A stretch of 64,000 nt of DNA from Lactifluus volemus (Eukaryota > Basidiomycota > Agaricomycetes > Russulales > Russulaceae): contig WTXI01000048.1 in assembly GCA_022376515.1 (NCBI GenBank), forward strand, positions 1 through 64,000. Reading direction: 5' to 3'. Within the stretch, counting starts at the first letter, position 1. Each line of letters begins with the position of its first letter. Below are positions 23,101-34,969 of the stretch, one piece after another. Under the pieces are notes generated by a model. That model was given only the letters and a program-made list of their open reading frames with translations, ran no database searches and was not told the DNA's origin. The translations under genes were made by a program, and so were the position numbers.

Positions 23101-25577
23101 GTTTGAAGTAACCTTCCAGAACTTCTTCGTATAACTTGTCCAACGGATCTTGTCTATTGAGATCCGAGAGTGTCCCAATAGGCGCTGAACGCACTTCTTC
23201 TTGCTAAACCCAAAGGTAGCAGGAGGGCTATTTATGAATCCGCATGCGACGGCTGCCCACTGAAACACGCCCTCTGCCGCTTTTGCTAGTTTCATCCCGT
23301 GGTCTTTGAAAACATCAGGAGGAGCTCGTTCTCAATATACACGCAAATGTCTTGCTCCGTCCTGGCAGCCAGTGTCGCATCATCCATGTAGAGGGTGTGG
23401 ACAGATAACGCTTTGGAAATGCAGCTTCGACACTATCCTCCGGCCTTGAGGTGACCAGGATGCGAAATTTTTGCGGGAGCTCGAACAGATTTTGAGAGAG
23501 AAATGCGTGTAGCCCATTTTTACCAGATGCATCTCCGCTTTCATCCAACGCATCAATAACGATAAGAATGGGGTCACGAACTTCCAGGCTCTTGAGCGGC
23601 TCAAGGAGGAGGGATTCGAAGAGTGTACGATAGTCTCGGGTACCACTAAGAGACGAATTATCCTTCACGACTCTGCCGAGGGCTAGTTTGAAAGCAGGAT
23701 TGCGATCGGAGAGATCGCGGGCAATTGTCGTGAAGAGTTGGTAAGCCTCGTCTTTGACTGTTCCTTTCGGAGGAAGGCAAAGTAAGAGCCGAGACCCTTG
23801 TTCTCGAATCGGCGAGCGACTTCGTGTGCAATCGATGACTTCCCTGTTCCTGCTTGGCCGAGGAGGACGAGCGCACGTTCGGATTCTGGATTCTCGACCC
23901 ACTTGATGATGTAATCTAGGAAATCGACGCGTGTGCCAAGAAGGCAGCGCTTCGTATTGCCGTGTCGCCAGCCTCCCTTGTAAGGCAATTCTCTGATTAT
24001 TGCGCCGAATTCTGTGAGAGCGTTGTCAGATCGACGAACCGACAATGTTATGACACTTATTAATAAAATCACGCACCAACTTCTGATGCTTGGTTTGACA
24101 TCGTCGCTAGCTGTGAATTCAATCCAGTGAGCCGAGAAACTCCTACTTGGTTGGACAAGTATTACTCACGTGGGTCTGCATGTTACTCACATCGAGCTGT
24201 ATTCCGAGCACAGCGACCTCTGTGGTGACAGCAGCACGCGCGAGGAAATCATCTCGCAGTCGGATGAGGGTCGTGCGATACTGTTCAATTTCTCCGTCGA
24301 CTTGACCGAAGATATTCTTCCAAGTCCGCGTCCCTGCAACCCATATATTTGTGATCACCAACGAGAGATCGACAGGACTTACCGACTTGTACATGCTTCG
24401 CATACAATTCGATAAATTTCCCAATTTCAGAGACGCACTGTAGCATCTCCTGTATGATTTTTGCTTCTCTAGACTCCGGCTTGATGTTCCTCAAAGCATC
24501 GGCATCTTTGGCAAACTCAAATGCATCGCGTATCGCTTCAAATAATGCCTGGACATTGTCGTCACGCCAACTTGCTGTATGAAAGTCTAGCAGTTAGGTG
24601 AAATCAGTGTGAATGTTCCGTATACGCCCACTACGCAAAGCGACGCACGTCGGGAACCTTTGAGAGTAGACTCCATGCTAGGGATGCATAGGGATGCAAC
24701 TGAGAAACCCGAGTTAGCTCAACGAAGGACGAGTAGAATGATATTGAGCATACTGCTGCGATTGGGCCGACAGTGTCCATTACCCGCTTGATACACCAAC
24801 AGCACTGCTCCATGTTTCCATGGCTTTGATAGCTTTCTCAGAGCTACGGAGGGCATCACCTGCCAACTCCGCGTCTGGTCGCACAGGGGCAATCGTGATC
24901 GTTAAGACCGTGGCTGGCTCAGTTGCAGGTCCATCAGTGCTGCTCAAAATGATATCCAGTTCTATATGTAGGATGCTCAGCCAGATGAATAAGAATTGTA
25001 TGAAAACACGAACCATGTTGGGGTTCACAGACAACATCCTTCCGTCCGATAAGGGTGTCCTTGTGGATTGTGCTTTTTGCAAAAAGAGATACTGTAATGG
25101 CGGAGAGCGATTGTACAGCGCTGCAAGAGGCTCAGTTGTAAATAGGAATAAAAATACGAGATTTCCCACAAGGCTTCGATATTCTCGTTCCATTCCACAC
25201 GTTGTCCGACGCTCCGCACAGATCGTGTTTGCCATGTCCTCGGCCCGTCGGCCACAGTAACATAGAATTGTCTTTTTCTCCCAAGGGGGGTCTTGATGCG
25301 GGGAAGATTGTGCGCCTTGAGGACTGCCAGGACGAAAGATATAGTACTTATGAGAACAGTATCGCTAGGATACGTACCGGTCACATGGAACTGGAGCAGG
25401 GCCTGATGTGTTTCGCTGACCTGAGCGCTGTTCAAAGTCGGTATGTGAGAAAATATTGAATGAGATTGAAGGAAGTGGGCACCCATTCCGGAGTTTTGAG
25501 GGCTTGTGCTGTAGTAATGTTAACATCAACATCGGGCGGGGAGACAGTTTGACTCACTTATTCCGAGTCTGGATCAT
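20116..25577 (-). CDS. C2-NACHT-WD40 (NLR/STAND) protein 3
   Basis: Same gene as NLR 2, with start ATG at 25,575-25,577 and the tail [19 protein letters not shown] ending in TAA at 20,116-20,118. This copy reads through Walker B ([15 protein letters not shown]) where NLR 2 is shifted. It is itself shifted between the Walker A exon and DEAYQLF by loss of one C at about 23,754, and near [14 protein letters not shown] at about 24,800 by loss of one base in GGTGGT. The combined reading of the two copies gives a continuous C2, helical, NACHT, linker and WD40 protein of roughly 1,500 residues (my estimate). It lies in the B unit and starts in the C unit. Confidence 0.85.
20430..22180 (-). repeat. 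Array of 14 WD40-coding repeats in NLR 3
   Basis: Fourteen modules of about 127 bp with the same order as in NLR 2. Modules are recognisable on the plus strand by the recurring gcatcccac...cgaatcgtg sequence, which encodes TIRVWDA on the minus strand. Confidence 0.85.
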
Positions 25578-25719
25578 TTGGGTATGTCCTTGTGCGAGAG
25601 CGATGGTGGCTACAACGGTATTGTTTGAGGACTGAGATACAGGAAAGAAGGAAGAGTTGAGCGGTTGAGGCAACGAAGCGTCAAAGGAGGAGGGCGCTGT
25701 GGACGTCGCCTTGTCGCCT

Positions 25720-25740
25720 TATCGTGATATGATCACGATA
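25720..25740. promoter_or_regulatory. 21-bp dyad upstream of NLR 3
   Basis: Third exact copy of the TATCGTGAT/ATCACGATA inverted repeat, about 143 bp upstream of the NLR 3 start codon. Confidence 0.45.
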
Positions 25741-26439
25741 GGCCTCTTACCCTTTTTGTAGCCTGCTGGGACTAGAACATTGACTAGGTCGAGCGTCTAG
25801 ACCCACGTTATAGTAATTAACCCTGGGCATGGTCGTAACTCACACACTGTTAATCCAATCCCTCAGCTCCACACCCAACAAATCACAGTGCACTTAGTAG
25901 AGCCCGCCCGTCCTCGTCAAGTTCACCTGCCTGCTCCAGCTACGCCTCAAGTGCGATCCGCACCTGTGTGAGGCATCGCGACGTAGTCACGGTGAAAGAT
26001 CGTGATATGGTCCGTTGGGCTTCTCATTACAACATGTACGACTCACGCTTCAGTTCACCATTTATTGTCTACAGCATTCACAAGTTTGGTGACAGCACGT
26101 CATATGGCAGTTGATGTCATTCATATTGTCTTAGTCCGCAGGCTCGTGGTGTCCTCGCACTTGCACTAGCTCTTCCTCACTACTCATACTCACTTGTTCT
26201 TACGAATGAAAAGATCACTGAATAAATGTCCTACTGGCACATAGAGCACATAGAACAAAACGTGAACAGTGGACCCTGACCGACACCGCCGATATGCAAA
26301 AGCCGAGGACTAACACATCAGAATAAAGTCCACCCTGTGCGATAATCGTGATTGCACCGTGTGGATAGTGGGTCCTTGTGGGGCTGGTCTGCAGGCATGA
26401 ATAAACTCAGCAGTAGAAGATGCACAAAAGGTACTACCA

Positions 26440-26633
26440 TCATGCCGGACCAGAAAGGATTTCAATAGTAGCATCGAGGCCTATTTTAGATCAGTTAAGC
26501 TTGCACCAGATGGGTACGAGTTCTAGCAGAACGCACCATCGATTGCAAACGTTAATACGCCTATATCCGGGTCCTGTGGACTCGGAGCAGCGAGAGCGAG
26601 AATTGCAAAAGAGAGAGCCAAGATGGTCTTCAT
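26440..26633 (-). CDS. Small secreted peptide precursor, copy C
   Basis: Signal peptide MKTILALSFAILALA and mature part APSPQDPDIGVLTFAIDG are intact, with the same intron as copy A and exon 2 ending SGPA. The TATA-like box is at 26,723-26,730. Only the residues after DPDI vary among the three copies (DIL, GIL, GVL). Confidence 0.55.
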
Positions 26634-26722
26634 AAACATCACTGTGCTCACAGCAAGTAATCTGAAAGAATAGGCTTCCGACGGTGATGATGTTGGTGAG
26701 AGAAGAAGGGAGGGGCCCCAGC

Positions 26723-26730
26723 GTTTTATA
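26723..26730 (-). promoter_or_regulatory. TATA box of the secreted-peptide gene, copy C
   Basis: TATAAAAC on the minus strand, at the same distance from the start codon as in the other two copies. Confidence 0.55.
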
Positions 26731-27149
26731 CCCCAGACAGCTCGAGCTTGTACGCTATCAGAAGCACCGACTTGGAAGCACCACACGTGCTACGGGCGAT
26801 TTGGGTCCGTGGATCGGTTCATTACGATCAGCCTCTTCCAAGTCCACTTAATCGTCTGCTGCCGGCACAATCACAAATCACGAGCTGTCTTGAATGGCTG
26901 AATTGTCCCTCTCATTCCTTGCCTTCTCTCTCCCGGTGCATCTTCGATTTGATCAGTAACGAAGTGCCAAAGGAGATCACGGGGTCATTGCGCATGGCGC
27001 ACTCAGTTATACGCCTGATGTCGTGACGTCACTTACAGCATAAACTTGCTTGTCCCGTCCATGTCAAGTCCATACCGTAGTTTAGTTCGGTTTACTGCTT
27101 TGAGCCTTTGGCCACGCTTCCTATTCATCCGTGATAACCAACACACACC

Positions 27150-27815
27150 CCTAATCCAATTACCATGCTCCACACACAACAAATAATAGCGCATTAGAGC
27201 CCACCCATCCTCGTTCCAGGTTCATCTGGCTGCTCCAGCTACGCCCCAAGTGCCAACGAGACCACCACACTGAAAAGTTCCGGTAAGCGGAGGTGGGTCC
27301 GTACCTGTGTTGCTGAGCTTACATCAGACTCAGACGGTAGCACGGGGAGTCAGAGACGGCGTGGAAGTGGATGGACGGTCCACTCTCACCGATCCATTCT
27401 CGCGACTGATGGTCCAAGTCGCTCAGAGACTACACATAGGTGAGCAAGCGGAATTCCCTGTGCGCGACGAAGGAGGTGTGGTAATCACCTCGTCTTCTAA
27501 CCGGGCAGATGGAGGTGATGTTAATGCGCGAGCGGTGCAACAGAGGGCCAACGGCCCAGCCTGAGGTCTCGCTAACAAGTGAGAGCAAATAGTGGGAGGA
27601 CCATCGAACAGACCAAGGAGGAAGGTTGATAGCTTTTGAAGCTGGCGATGTCGGAACGATACAGTACACCAGCTTGATAAGAAGACCCAAGTGCCGTGGC
27701 AATCATGACTGGCTGAAGGCAAGCTAACAGAGGTCCAAAACAAATACGCATACAATAAGAGTGCGGTAAGGGTGACATTCAATTGAAGATAAAACAGTAC
27801 GCTTACCATGGCCAC
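27150..27815 (-). CDS. Unrecognised spliced gene, copy C
   Basis: Third counterpart of 2,460-3,150, with PPWSVRWSSHYLLSLVSETS fully conserved and changes around the following basic segment. The LINE inserted about 65 bp upstream of its 5'-most conserved stretch, so its promoter may be disrupted. Confidence 0.3.
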
Positions 27816-27879
27816 ACTACTTCAATTGCCAAATCTCAAGTTGCTGCTCAATGCTTGCGCAAATTTTGTAGAGAAGGCA

Positions 27880-27907
27880 TTTTTTTTTTTTTTTTTTTTT
27901 TTTTTTT
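27880..27907 (-). other. LINE poly-A tail
   Basis: Twenty-eight consecutive T on the plus strand mark the 3' end of the LINE, directly joined to tandem-unit sequence ending gtagagaaggca. Confidence 0.9.
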
Positions 27908-28104
27908 GAATTGGAGTTTATTGTCCCTGCTACAAGCAACAAGACATAGCCTACAAGACAAGTAACGACACGAGGAAGATACCGTAAGAGACATAATACA
28001 AGGGAGGCGTCGACGAAGGTGATATGGTAAGGAGTACATGTGGAGGCGAGCGAGGCAGAGGAGACATAAAAGGACTTACATCAGCCGCTGTCCAACGGCG
28101 TCAT

Positions 28105-31100
28105 TCAAGGGGGGTCTGGTCTGGGAGGCAGGGGGCGGAGGGTGGCTTGTGTGAGGAAAGTGAACTGGGCTAGGTTACGGCCGCCGAGTTCAGTGGAGAA
28201 GATAGAGGCGGAGGAGTAGTGAGAAATGGTGGACGACCGCTGTTCAGAGTAAAGGGGGCAATCGAAGAGGATGTGTGATAGGGTGGTGCGGTGGGTAATC
28301 CCCGGGCTGAGAGGCGGTGAAGAGAGATCCACGTAATTGCAGGGGCAGCAAGTGTTGTCCCCGGCATCAGGCCGGAAGCGGTCACTGTAGTCCGCGATGA
28401 AGCCGTGGCGGGAGAGGAGTTGGAGGCCGTTAGAGAAGAGGGCGCGGTTGTTGTGGGACAGAAGGCCCCGGACGAAAGGCGGTGGGTCTGAGGAAGGGGT
28501 GGGGGGACAGGCAACCCAAGCGTGGTGGCCAGGTTTTCTGGCGGCAAGTCCCAGGAGGATATCCTGGTGCCAGAGGTGGAAGGCAAGTTGTTTACGAGGA
28601 GTAGGGGGGTTGACGACTAGCTCCGGCTGGGTGTTCTCCAAGAGGTGAGAGAGGGTGTCCCTGCCAGGGACCACAGACCAAGACGCCTTGAAGAGCCGAA
28701 GTTCGGCGCGGCGAGTGAAGTCAGCGTTAAGAAAAGAGTCAAGTAAAGAAGTAAAAGAGAAAGCTAAGGGAAGGAGACGAGACTTCGTACATAAATCAGC
28801 CAAGGAGGGAAGCAGAGACCCATTGGGTAAGAAGAGACGGAGTGAAGACCCCGAGGGGTCAGTGGAAAAAATTTTTAGCCCCGCAATGAGGGCGCCGAAC
28901 AGCGACGAATGCTGATCGGTGTCAACAACAACCGACGACTTTAACAGCCTCTCCCCACTGTATAGTAAGAAAGCGGACGCAAAGGACGGGGACGGTACGG
29001 GGAGAGTATGTAAAAAGAGGGAGTGGGAGAAGGGAGGGGGCGAGCTAATGAGAGCACGGGAGGAGCGGGAAGAGCCCGCGACAAGGGTCAGATTAAAGTA
29101 ACGAGGGTGGGACCACGGCGGCGTGTGCAGAGGGAGTGGAAAAAGGAAGGGGGGTGCACTGGGGTTCAGAGACTCGACCAGGCGTGTAAGATTAGTGGGA
29201 GGAAAGAAAGTATGGTGCCAGCGCGTAAGAGGGTTGGCAGAGACTACGGTACGTAAAGGAGATGACGGCGGTAGGGTGGAAAGGCGTTCGGCGTAGCGAA
29301 GCCTGTATTTGCGAAGAGTGTAAAGTATGGGGGGAATGCCTAATAAGTGATGAAGGGGGTCTGTAGGTGTAGTACGGAAGCAGCCGCTGATCTTGCGGCA
29401 GGCCTCGTTCTGCGCAACCTGAAGGATGCCGACGAGGCCTATCTGTTTAATGTCAGTGAACCAGACGGGCGAACCGTAGGTGAGAATAGGAAGAACGATG
29501 GCGTGGAAGACCTTACGCCAGTTGGCAAAATCAAGGCCGCGAACAGAGTTACCTAGGACCCCCAGGGCGACCAAGGTAGATCGCGCTCTAGAGGCCATGA
29601 TGGTAACATGCTTGCGCCAGTCAAGTGTCGGTGTGAAGAAGATCCCTAGGTAGCGGACAACAGGGGAGGCTGTGACGGGGAACTCACCGTTGAAGGGGTC
29701 GCGGAGGGCGATGCGGGGGAGTATTGGGCCAAACCGGGCCTCGGAATGTCGGCCACGGAAGCACATGAAGTCGGTCTTGTCGCGATCGAGTTTGAGGCCA
29801 TTTTCGAAGAGCCAGGTGGTGGCACGTTCGTAGGCCACGGCGGCTTTTCCGGCTGCAGAGCGGTACGTCTCACCACTAGCGGTAATGCAGCCGTCGTCGA
29901 CGTAGAGTTGGAAAGAGGTGAAGGGAGAGGGGTCCGAGTCGTTTAGAAGTGAAAGGAGGGGCGCAGTGTAAAGAGCGGAGAGGATGGGGGAAAGAGGGGA
30001 GCCCTGCGGGGTGCCGAAGGAGAGATCAGCAGGGTCATGGGTGTAGTTGTTGAAGGAGAGGGAGGCAGAGCGAGAAGAGAGGAAGGAAGCGACCCAGTTG
30101 ACGAGGCCGGGTGGAAAGCCATAGAGGCGGAAGAGATGGACGAGTCGGGTGGGGCAAAGGTTGTCAAAGAAGCCTTGAATGTCGAAGAAAATCGTAGCGG
30201 CTACGCAGTCCGAAGCGATGCAGGAGTGGACAAGGTGGTGCAAGTGTCCCGCTCCGTCGACGGCGCTGCTGAAGTCCCGGCTGCCAAATTGGAGCGGGGG
30301 GAGGATACGGAAGCGGTTGAGGTCGGACATGACGCGTTTGGCCACAATTTTTCGAGGAGCTTGCCAGCACACTCCAAAAGGCTAATGGGCCTGTACGCTT
30401 TAGGGGCGGAGTAGTCTGGCTTATTGGGCTTAGGGATGACGACAACCCGGGCACCAGTCCAAGGGTGTACACCAAGCGAGAGACAGGCGGAAAAGAGAGA
30501 AGTAAAACGGGAAGGCAAGGAGGAAAAGGCCCACTTCAATAATTTGTAGCCAATGCCGCTGGGTCCAGGCGCTGAGCTGTTGGAAGTGGAGTTGAGGCAG
30601 GCAGAGATTTCGAGAGCCGTGACCGGGCCATGGGATCGGACCGGTAAGGGCGCGGGGTCAGAAGGGTGGGAAGAGGGGACAGGGGGAGGATTCGGTGGAA
30701 AGAAGCGGGTGGAAAGAGCTGTAGCCATAGTGGGCGGGTGATGGGTAAGGGTACCCTCGTGAGAAAGAGCGGGTATGCGGGTGATGGAGCGGCCCTTCCG
30801 CCAGCGGGCGGCCCGCCAAAGATCAGAGGAGTCGCAACGGTCTAGGAAGTCAGAGGCGAACTGGCGCTTCGCGTCACGGATGGTGAGGCGGAGCGCCTGA
30901 TAGAGGTGGGGACGGCTGTCGGCAGGGGCCTGCTTCCAGAGGGCAAGGGCCCCTGAACAGTCATCGTTCCACCAACGGGCCCCGCGGGGGTCAGGGGGCC
31001 GACGAGGTTTAAAGAAGGTGTCGGAGATGGTGTCGATGTCCCGGAGGAGCGCCGCTGCTTCGTCGCGGATAGAGAGGGGGGTGGTGAGGGTGGAGGGGTA

Positions 31101-31940
31101 GGGGAGGCGGGCGAAGGCTGCCTTCCAGGGGTCTTCGAAGTCATCATCGATCCGAAAGCCCGGGAGCGAGGGTAGAGGGGAAGGGGCCAGAGGAGATGGG
31201 AAAGAGAACGTGGTGAAGAGAGCGGCATGGTCGGAGCCAAGCGAAAGATCAAAAGAAACGAGCGGGTCAGAGAAGCGGTCACTAGAGAGAGCGAGAGGGT
31301 TGAGAAAGAGGAGATCCAGCGTAGAGGGGGTCTGACCCGGGAGACCTCTCCACGTGACGACGCCAGCGGGATTGCGGCAAGAGAGGTGCTGATCGAGGAG
31401 CCAAGACTCTAGGGCATCCGCCCAGGGTGATCGAGTGAGACGGGGCGGAGACCAGAGAGAACTATGAGTGTTGAAGTCCCCGACTACCAGAGTGGGGATA
31501 GTAGAGTCTAGAGAGGAGTCTAAGAGGCCGTGGAGAGAGTGCCCTTTTTCAGGGACCTGGTGGTAGACATTGATGAGGCGGAAACGGTGGCCTGGGCCAA
31601 GGTCGAAGTCGACGGCCATACGCGCAGCTGAAGAGAGGGGAGGGAGGACTTGGAGGACAGGAGAGCAGAAAGAAAGAAGAGAGTGGCGGACATACACTAG
31701 AACCTTGGCCACTTCCGAGCGGCCGAGGGAGGGTTGAATGCAGAGCCAAAGATCGTTGAGGGCACCGCCAAGGATAGGCGAGCCGGAGGGGTCAGAATCA
31801 GAAAGAGCGGTGGAGACAGGACCAAACCAGGGTTCCTGTACGGCGATGATGTGAGCATCGGAATCATGAAGGAGTACATGCGTCATTTCGTTGCGGCGTC
31901 GCATGTTTACCGACAAAATCTTGAGGGCGTCTAAATTCAT
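28105..31940 (-). CDS. LINE ORF2: endonuclease-reverse transcriptase (one frameshift)
   Basis: The ORF opens with MNLDALKILSVNMRRRNE at 31,940. Endonuclease signatures follow: QEPW, GDFNTHSSLW and SDHA. The reverse transcriptase begins with PKPNKPDYSAPKAYRPISLL and continues with FFDIQGFFDN (motif A), GTPQGSPLSPILSALY (motif B) and YVDDG (motif C). Near 30,345 the frame changes at an A run (AAAAA); one more A would join LLECAGKLLEK to IVAKRVMSDLN and give about 1,278 residues. The carboxyl end has a CPC...H...H...C cluster (CCPCNY, then THRTTLSHILFDCP), typical of LINE ORF2 ends. The stop is at 28,105-28,107. It makes first-strand cDNA at a nicked target. Confidence 0.9.
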
Positions 31941-34900
31941 GGGAGTTTGGCAACCGACCGTTCAAAGGCAACAAACGCGGCGTCCTCCGGGGCGAGGGAC
32001 TCCAGTTCTTCCAAGGGGATGGGTTCGGGCCGGCTGGCCATTTCGCGGGCGCGGGAGGTAACCAATGCAATAGGCGTAGGGTTGACAGGGCGGTTGACGA
32101 TCTTCCTGGGCTTCGGGCGGGAGATCGCGGTGACAGTGGGGCCGGGGGCAGGGTGTGCGGAGGCAGGATGTGGGGAGGAGGGTGCTTGAGCATCGTTGTC
32201 TACGGATGGGGGAAGACGATAAGCTGCACGCAAGGGGCAAGACGGGTCGAGGACGGAGTGTCCCTTTCCGTCAGGTCCTTTCTTGGTCTTACGGCGTAGA
32301 CGGGCGCAGTTGAGACAGGTAGGTTCGCAGGTGCATACATCAATAACAGCATGTTTGTCGAGCGTGGGGCATAGGGGGGCATGTTGGGCATGAGTGTGAG
32401 GGCCGCCGCAAAGGGGGCAGATAGGGGTCGAAGACTTAACGGGGCAGCGGTCGGTGGAGTGGTTGAGGGTCCAGCAGCGATCGCATTGGCGGAGGAACGG
32501 ACGAGACTTAAAGAGAGCTACCTTAGTATGTTCCCCGAAGAAGGCAGGGGGGGAACGGATCAGACGAGGGACGATAGAGCCGTCAGGATCAAGGATGGTG
32601 AGAAGAATGGAAGCATGTCTAGCGAAGAGTTCAATTTCATGGTCGCGGCGTAACCAGCGCGGGGGGGCGAGGAGTGTGACTCCTTCGAAGGTCGGATTCA
32701 AAGTGATTTCATTGAGGAGGGCTTCTTCGGAAGGGAGGGAACAGTTTTCGTCGCGGATGACTGGGACTCCGTTGATAAGGATGTTGGCAGTGCCTTTCTG
32801 GGGGCGAGTCTGCAGTTCGGGAAAGGGTCGAGAAGGACCTTGCGCACTTGCTGTACGGCTTCGAGAGCAGGGGACCCCGCGAAAGTGAGAATGAAGTTGT
32901 GGGAGTTAGGGCCGGCCCATTTGCCAGCAAGAAGGGTGACGGCGTTCCGATCGGCGGGGGCGCATTGGCGGAGACGAAGTTGGAGATCCCGGGTGATGGC
33001 GCCAGCGTCGCCCCGGGGTGGCTCCCCAAGTTGGACTGGGGTGGTACGGATAATTACAAAGTTTGTGGAGGTGGTGGGAGGGGGCGGCTTCTGTGTCTTA
33101 GGTAGGGGGGTGAAGGTTTGGTAAGATACAAGTCGATGATGGCAGCGATGGTGAGATTCGGGTCTGTAATGCGGCGGCCAGTGCGTGCTTTGTATGCGGC
33201 AAGGAGTTGGGGGCGCGTCATCTTAGCGAGTTCGGCTTTGGTAAGAATCGAGGGCGGGGGAGGGGACTGGGAGGAGGGGACGGGTGGGGAAGTGTCGCGA
33301 GTGCGTTGTTGGGAGGCTTGGGCGTACGAGGGACCAGCTCTGCCTTTGCCTTTGCCGGTTGCGGGAACTGTTGTCCATGTGGGAGGGGAAGGAGGGGGTG
33401 CAGTCTCATAGCCCACTGCGGTCGCAGGGTCAGCAGGGATCGGATAGTCAAGTTGCATGGCTGCGTCGGCCTCGTCGATGCGCGCAGTGGGAGCCGAGTT
33501 GGTGGGGCCGGGGGTCGGGAAGCCGGGTACGTTTGTTGTGGGAGGGAAGCGATAGTGGTCACTTGAGTGACAGGAGGACGAGCGGAGGGGAGAGTGGGGG
33601 CCGGGGGTGCCGGTGGGAGGGAGGGGGGTGCCATTGGGATGTCGTCAGCTGAATTCTCCGGGAAGTCCCAAAGGGAGGCGACCTCGAGGCAATCGACGCG
33701 ATCGGAGACCTGTTTCAGAGCGGAAGTGAAAGAAGCGATGGTGTCCTCGAGGCGCCTAACCTTCGCAACGAGGGGATCGGCGGCAGCGGAATCGGAGGTG
33801 GGAGGGGGAAGGAGGGGGGCAGGTGTGGAAGCGGAGGGGCCAGGGGGAGCAGGGATGGGTTGTGACTGCTGAGAGGGCTCGTCTAAGGAGAGGGGAGGAG
33901 GATCGAGGGTGGTGATGGCTGGTGTAGACATAGGGGTGCGGTCCGGAGAGGCGTCGGATCCGGCCCGGGAAGTGGGGCGAGCAAGAGGGTCAATGCGGTG
34001 GAGTTTGCGAGCAGCCTTAGCCGCCGACTTAGGCGGGGGCGCCAGGGCCCGGGCCGCCTGCAAGCGCGCTTCTTCCTTGGCTTCTTGGTTTGAAATCTTA
34101 AGTTGGTTCTTGTAGGCTAGGAGATCAGCGTCAAAATCGGAGCGGAGCTGTTCCTTGTATGCGGTATATTCAGATTCGAGATCGGAGTGAGCTATGGCCT
34201 TAAGGCGCTCCCATTCGGCGGTGCGGGCCTCGGCGGCCTGAAGCTGGAGGTCGGCAAAAGCCTCGCGGGTAAGGCGATCGAGAGTGTTGCGGCGCTCCGG
34301 CTCGGTTAGGGCTGGGATGAGTACGTCCTTAACGTGCATGGCGATCTGATGGACCCAGTCATTGAAGGCGGGAGTGGCCGAGTTGACAGGGGTGTCGAGG
34401 AGTTGTGCGAGCATGGTAGATTCGATGTCAGCGAGTGTGTCCACTTGCCAGTCATCGGCCTCATGGACGAGGCGTGCGTGGGCGGCGTTGAAGATCGTGG
34501 TGTGGGCCGCGCGGATGTCATTTCCGCAAGTCATGAGGGTGGCTCGGAGATCAGAGTCCGGAGGGAGGGTAGCATTGCAGTCGTCGAGGCAACGCATGCA
34601 GACGGACCAGGATCCAGGGTGTTCTTTAACCGAGGAGAGGACAGAGGAGAGGGTGGAGAGGGTCTCGGCAAAGAGGCGGAAATGAGACTCGTCGGAGTCT
34701 GCCATTGCACGGAGGGGGTAGGTGTCCGCGAGGCGATCGGGGTGGACGTGGGACAGGACCCGGCGAAAGCCTGCGTGCATCTGTAGGAGGAGGTTGTTTG
34801 CAACTCGGAGCCAAACGATGTGCGGGACACCGAGGTTATCCGGAGTGGCGAAGCCGTGGCTGAAGAATTCGGAGAGGCGGACGAGGGCGTCCCGAGCGGT

Positions 34901-34969
34901 CCCTCCATTGGGGATCTCGTCGAAGAAAGAGAAATCAGGGATGGGGAGGGTGTCAGTGGTGTGGGTCAA
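31937..34969 (-). CDS. LINE ORF1: gag-like nucleic-acid-binding protein (frameshifted)
   Basis: The start at 34,969 reads MTHTTDTLPIPDFSFFDEIP and stays open for about 583 codons, including a Glu/Lys/Gln coiled-coil-like segment and a Pro-rich part. The frame then changes near 33,550, near 33,100 (a CCCCCC run) and near 32,815. The final part holds CDRCWTLNHSTDRCP, a CX2CX4HX4C zinc knuckle, and CPLCGGPHTHAQHAPLC, a second cysteine-histidine cluster. The stop TGA at 31,937-31,939 overlaps the ORF2 ATG. The product would coat element RNA. If the gaps are sequencing errors it would be about 1,010 residues. Confidence 0.8.

Larger units (their letters stand above)
12398..24684. repeat. Tandem segmental duplication, copy B
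   Basis: This is the complete second copy of the 12.3-kb unit, collinear with copy A throughout. The differences I can see are scattered substitutions, many one-base gaps, a replaced block upstream of the monophosphatase gene (19,732-20,079 against 7,297-7,777), a 69-bp segment present here but absent from copy A near 17,902-17,970, and a different number of small tandem repeats in the polyQ gene. Confidence 0.93.
24685..27879. repeat. Tandem segmental duplication, copy C, truncated by a LINE
   Basis: The third copy follows copies A and B for about 3.2 kb and stops at the LINE poly-A tail at 27,880. Copy A continues past the equivalent point (about 3,210) for another 9 kb. Nothing resembling that continuation is found to the right of the LINE, so the array either ends here or was broken by a deletion or a misjoin. 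Confidence 0.9.

Noticed and set aside
28105..31940. ORF2 gap near 30,345 as programmed ribosomal frameshifting
   Set aside because: The site is a plain A run in the middle of the conserved RT amino end, and similar one-base gaps occur in unrelated host genes, so a sequencing or mutational gap is the simpler explanation.
28397..34786. Plus-strand reading frames antisense to the LINE ORFs
   Set aside because: They are shadows of the minus-strand LINE proteins, rich in Arg/Gly/Glu because the sense strand is pyrimidine-rich.
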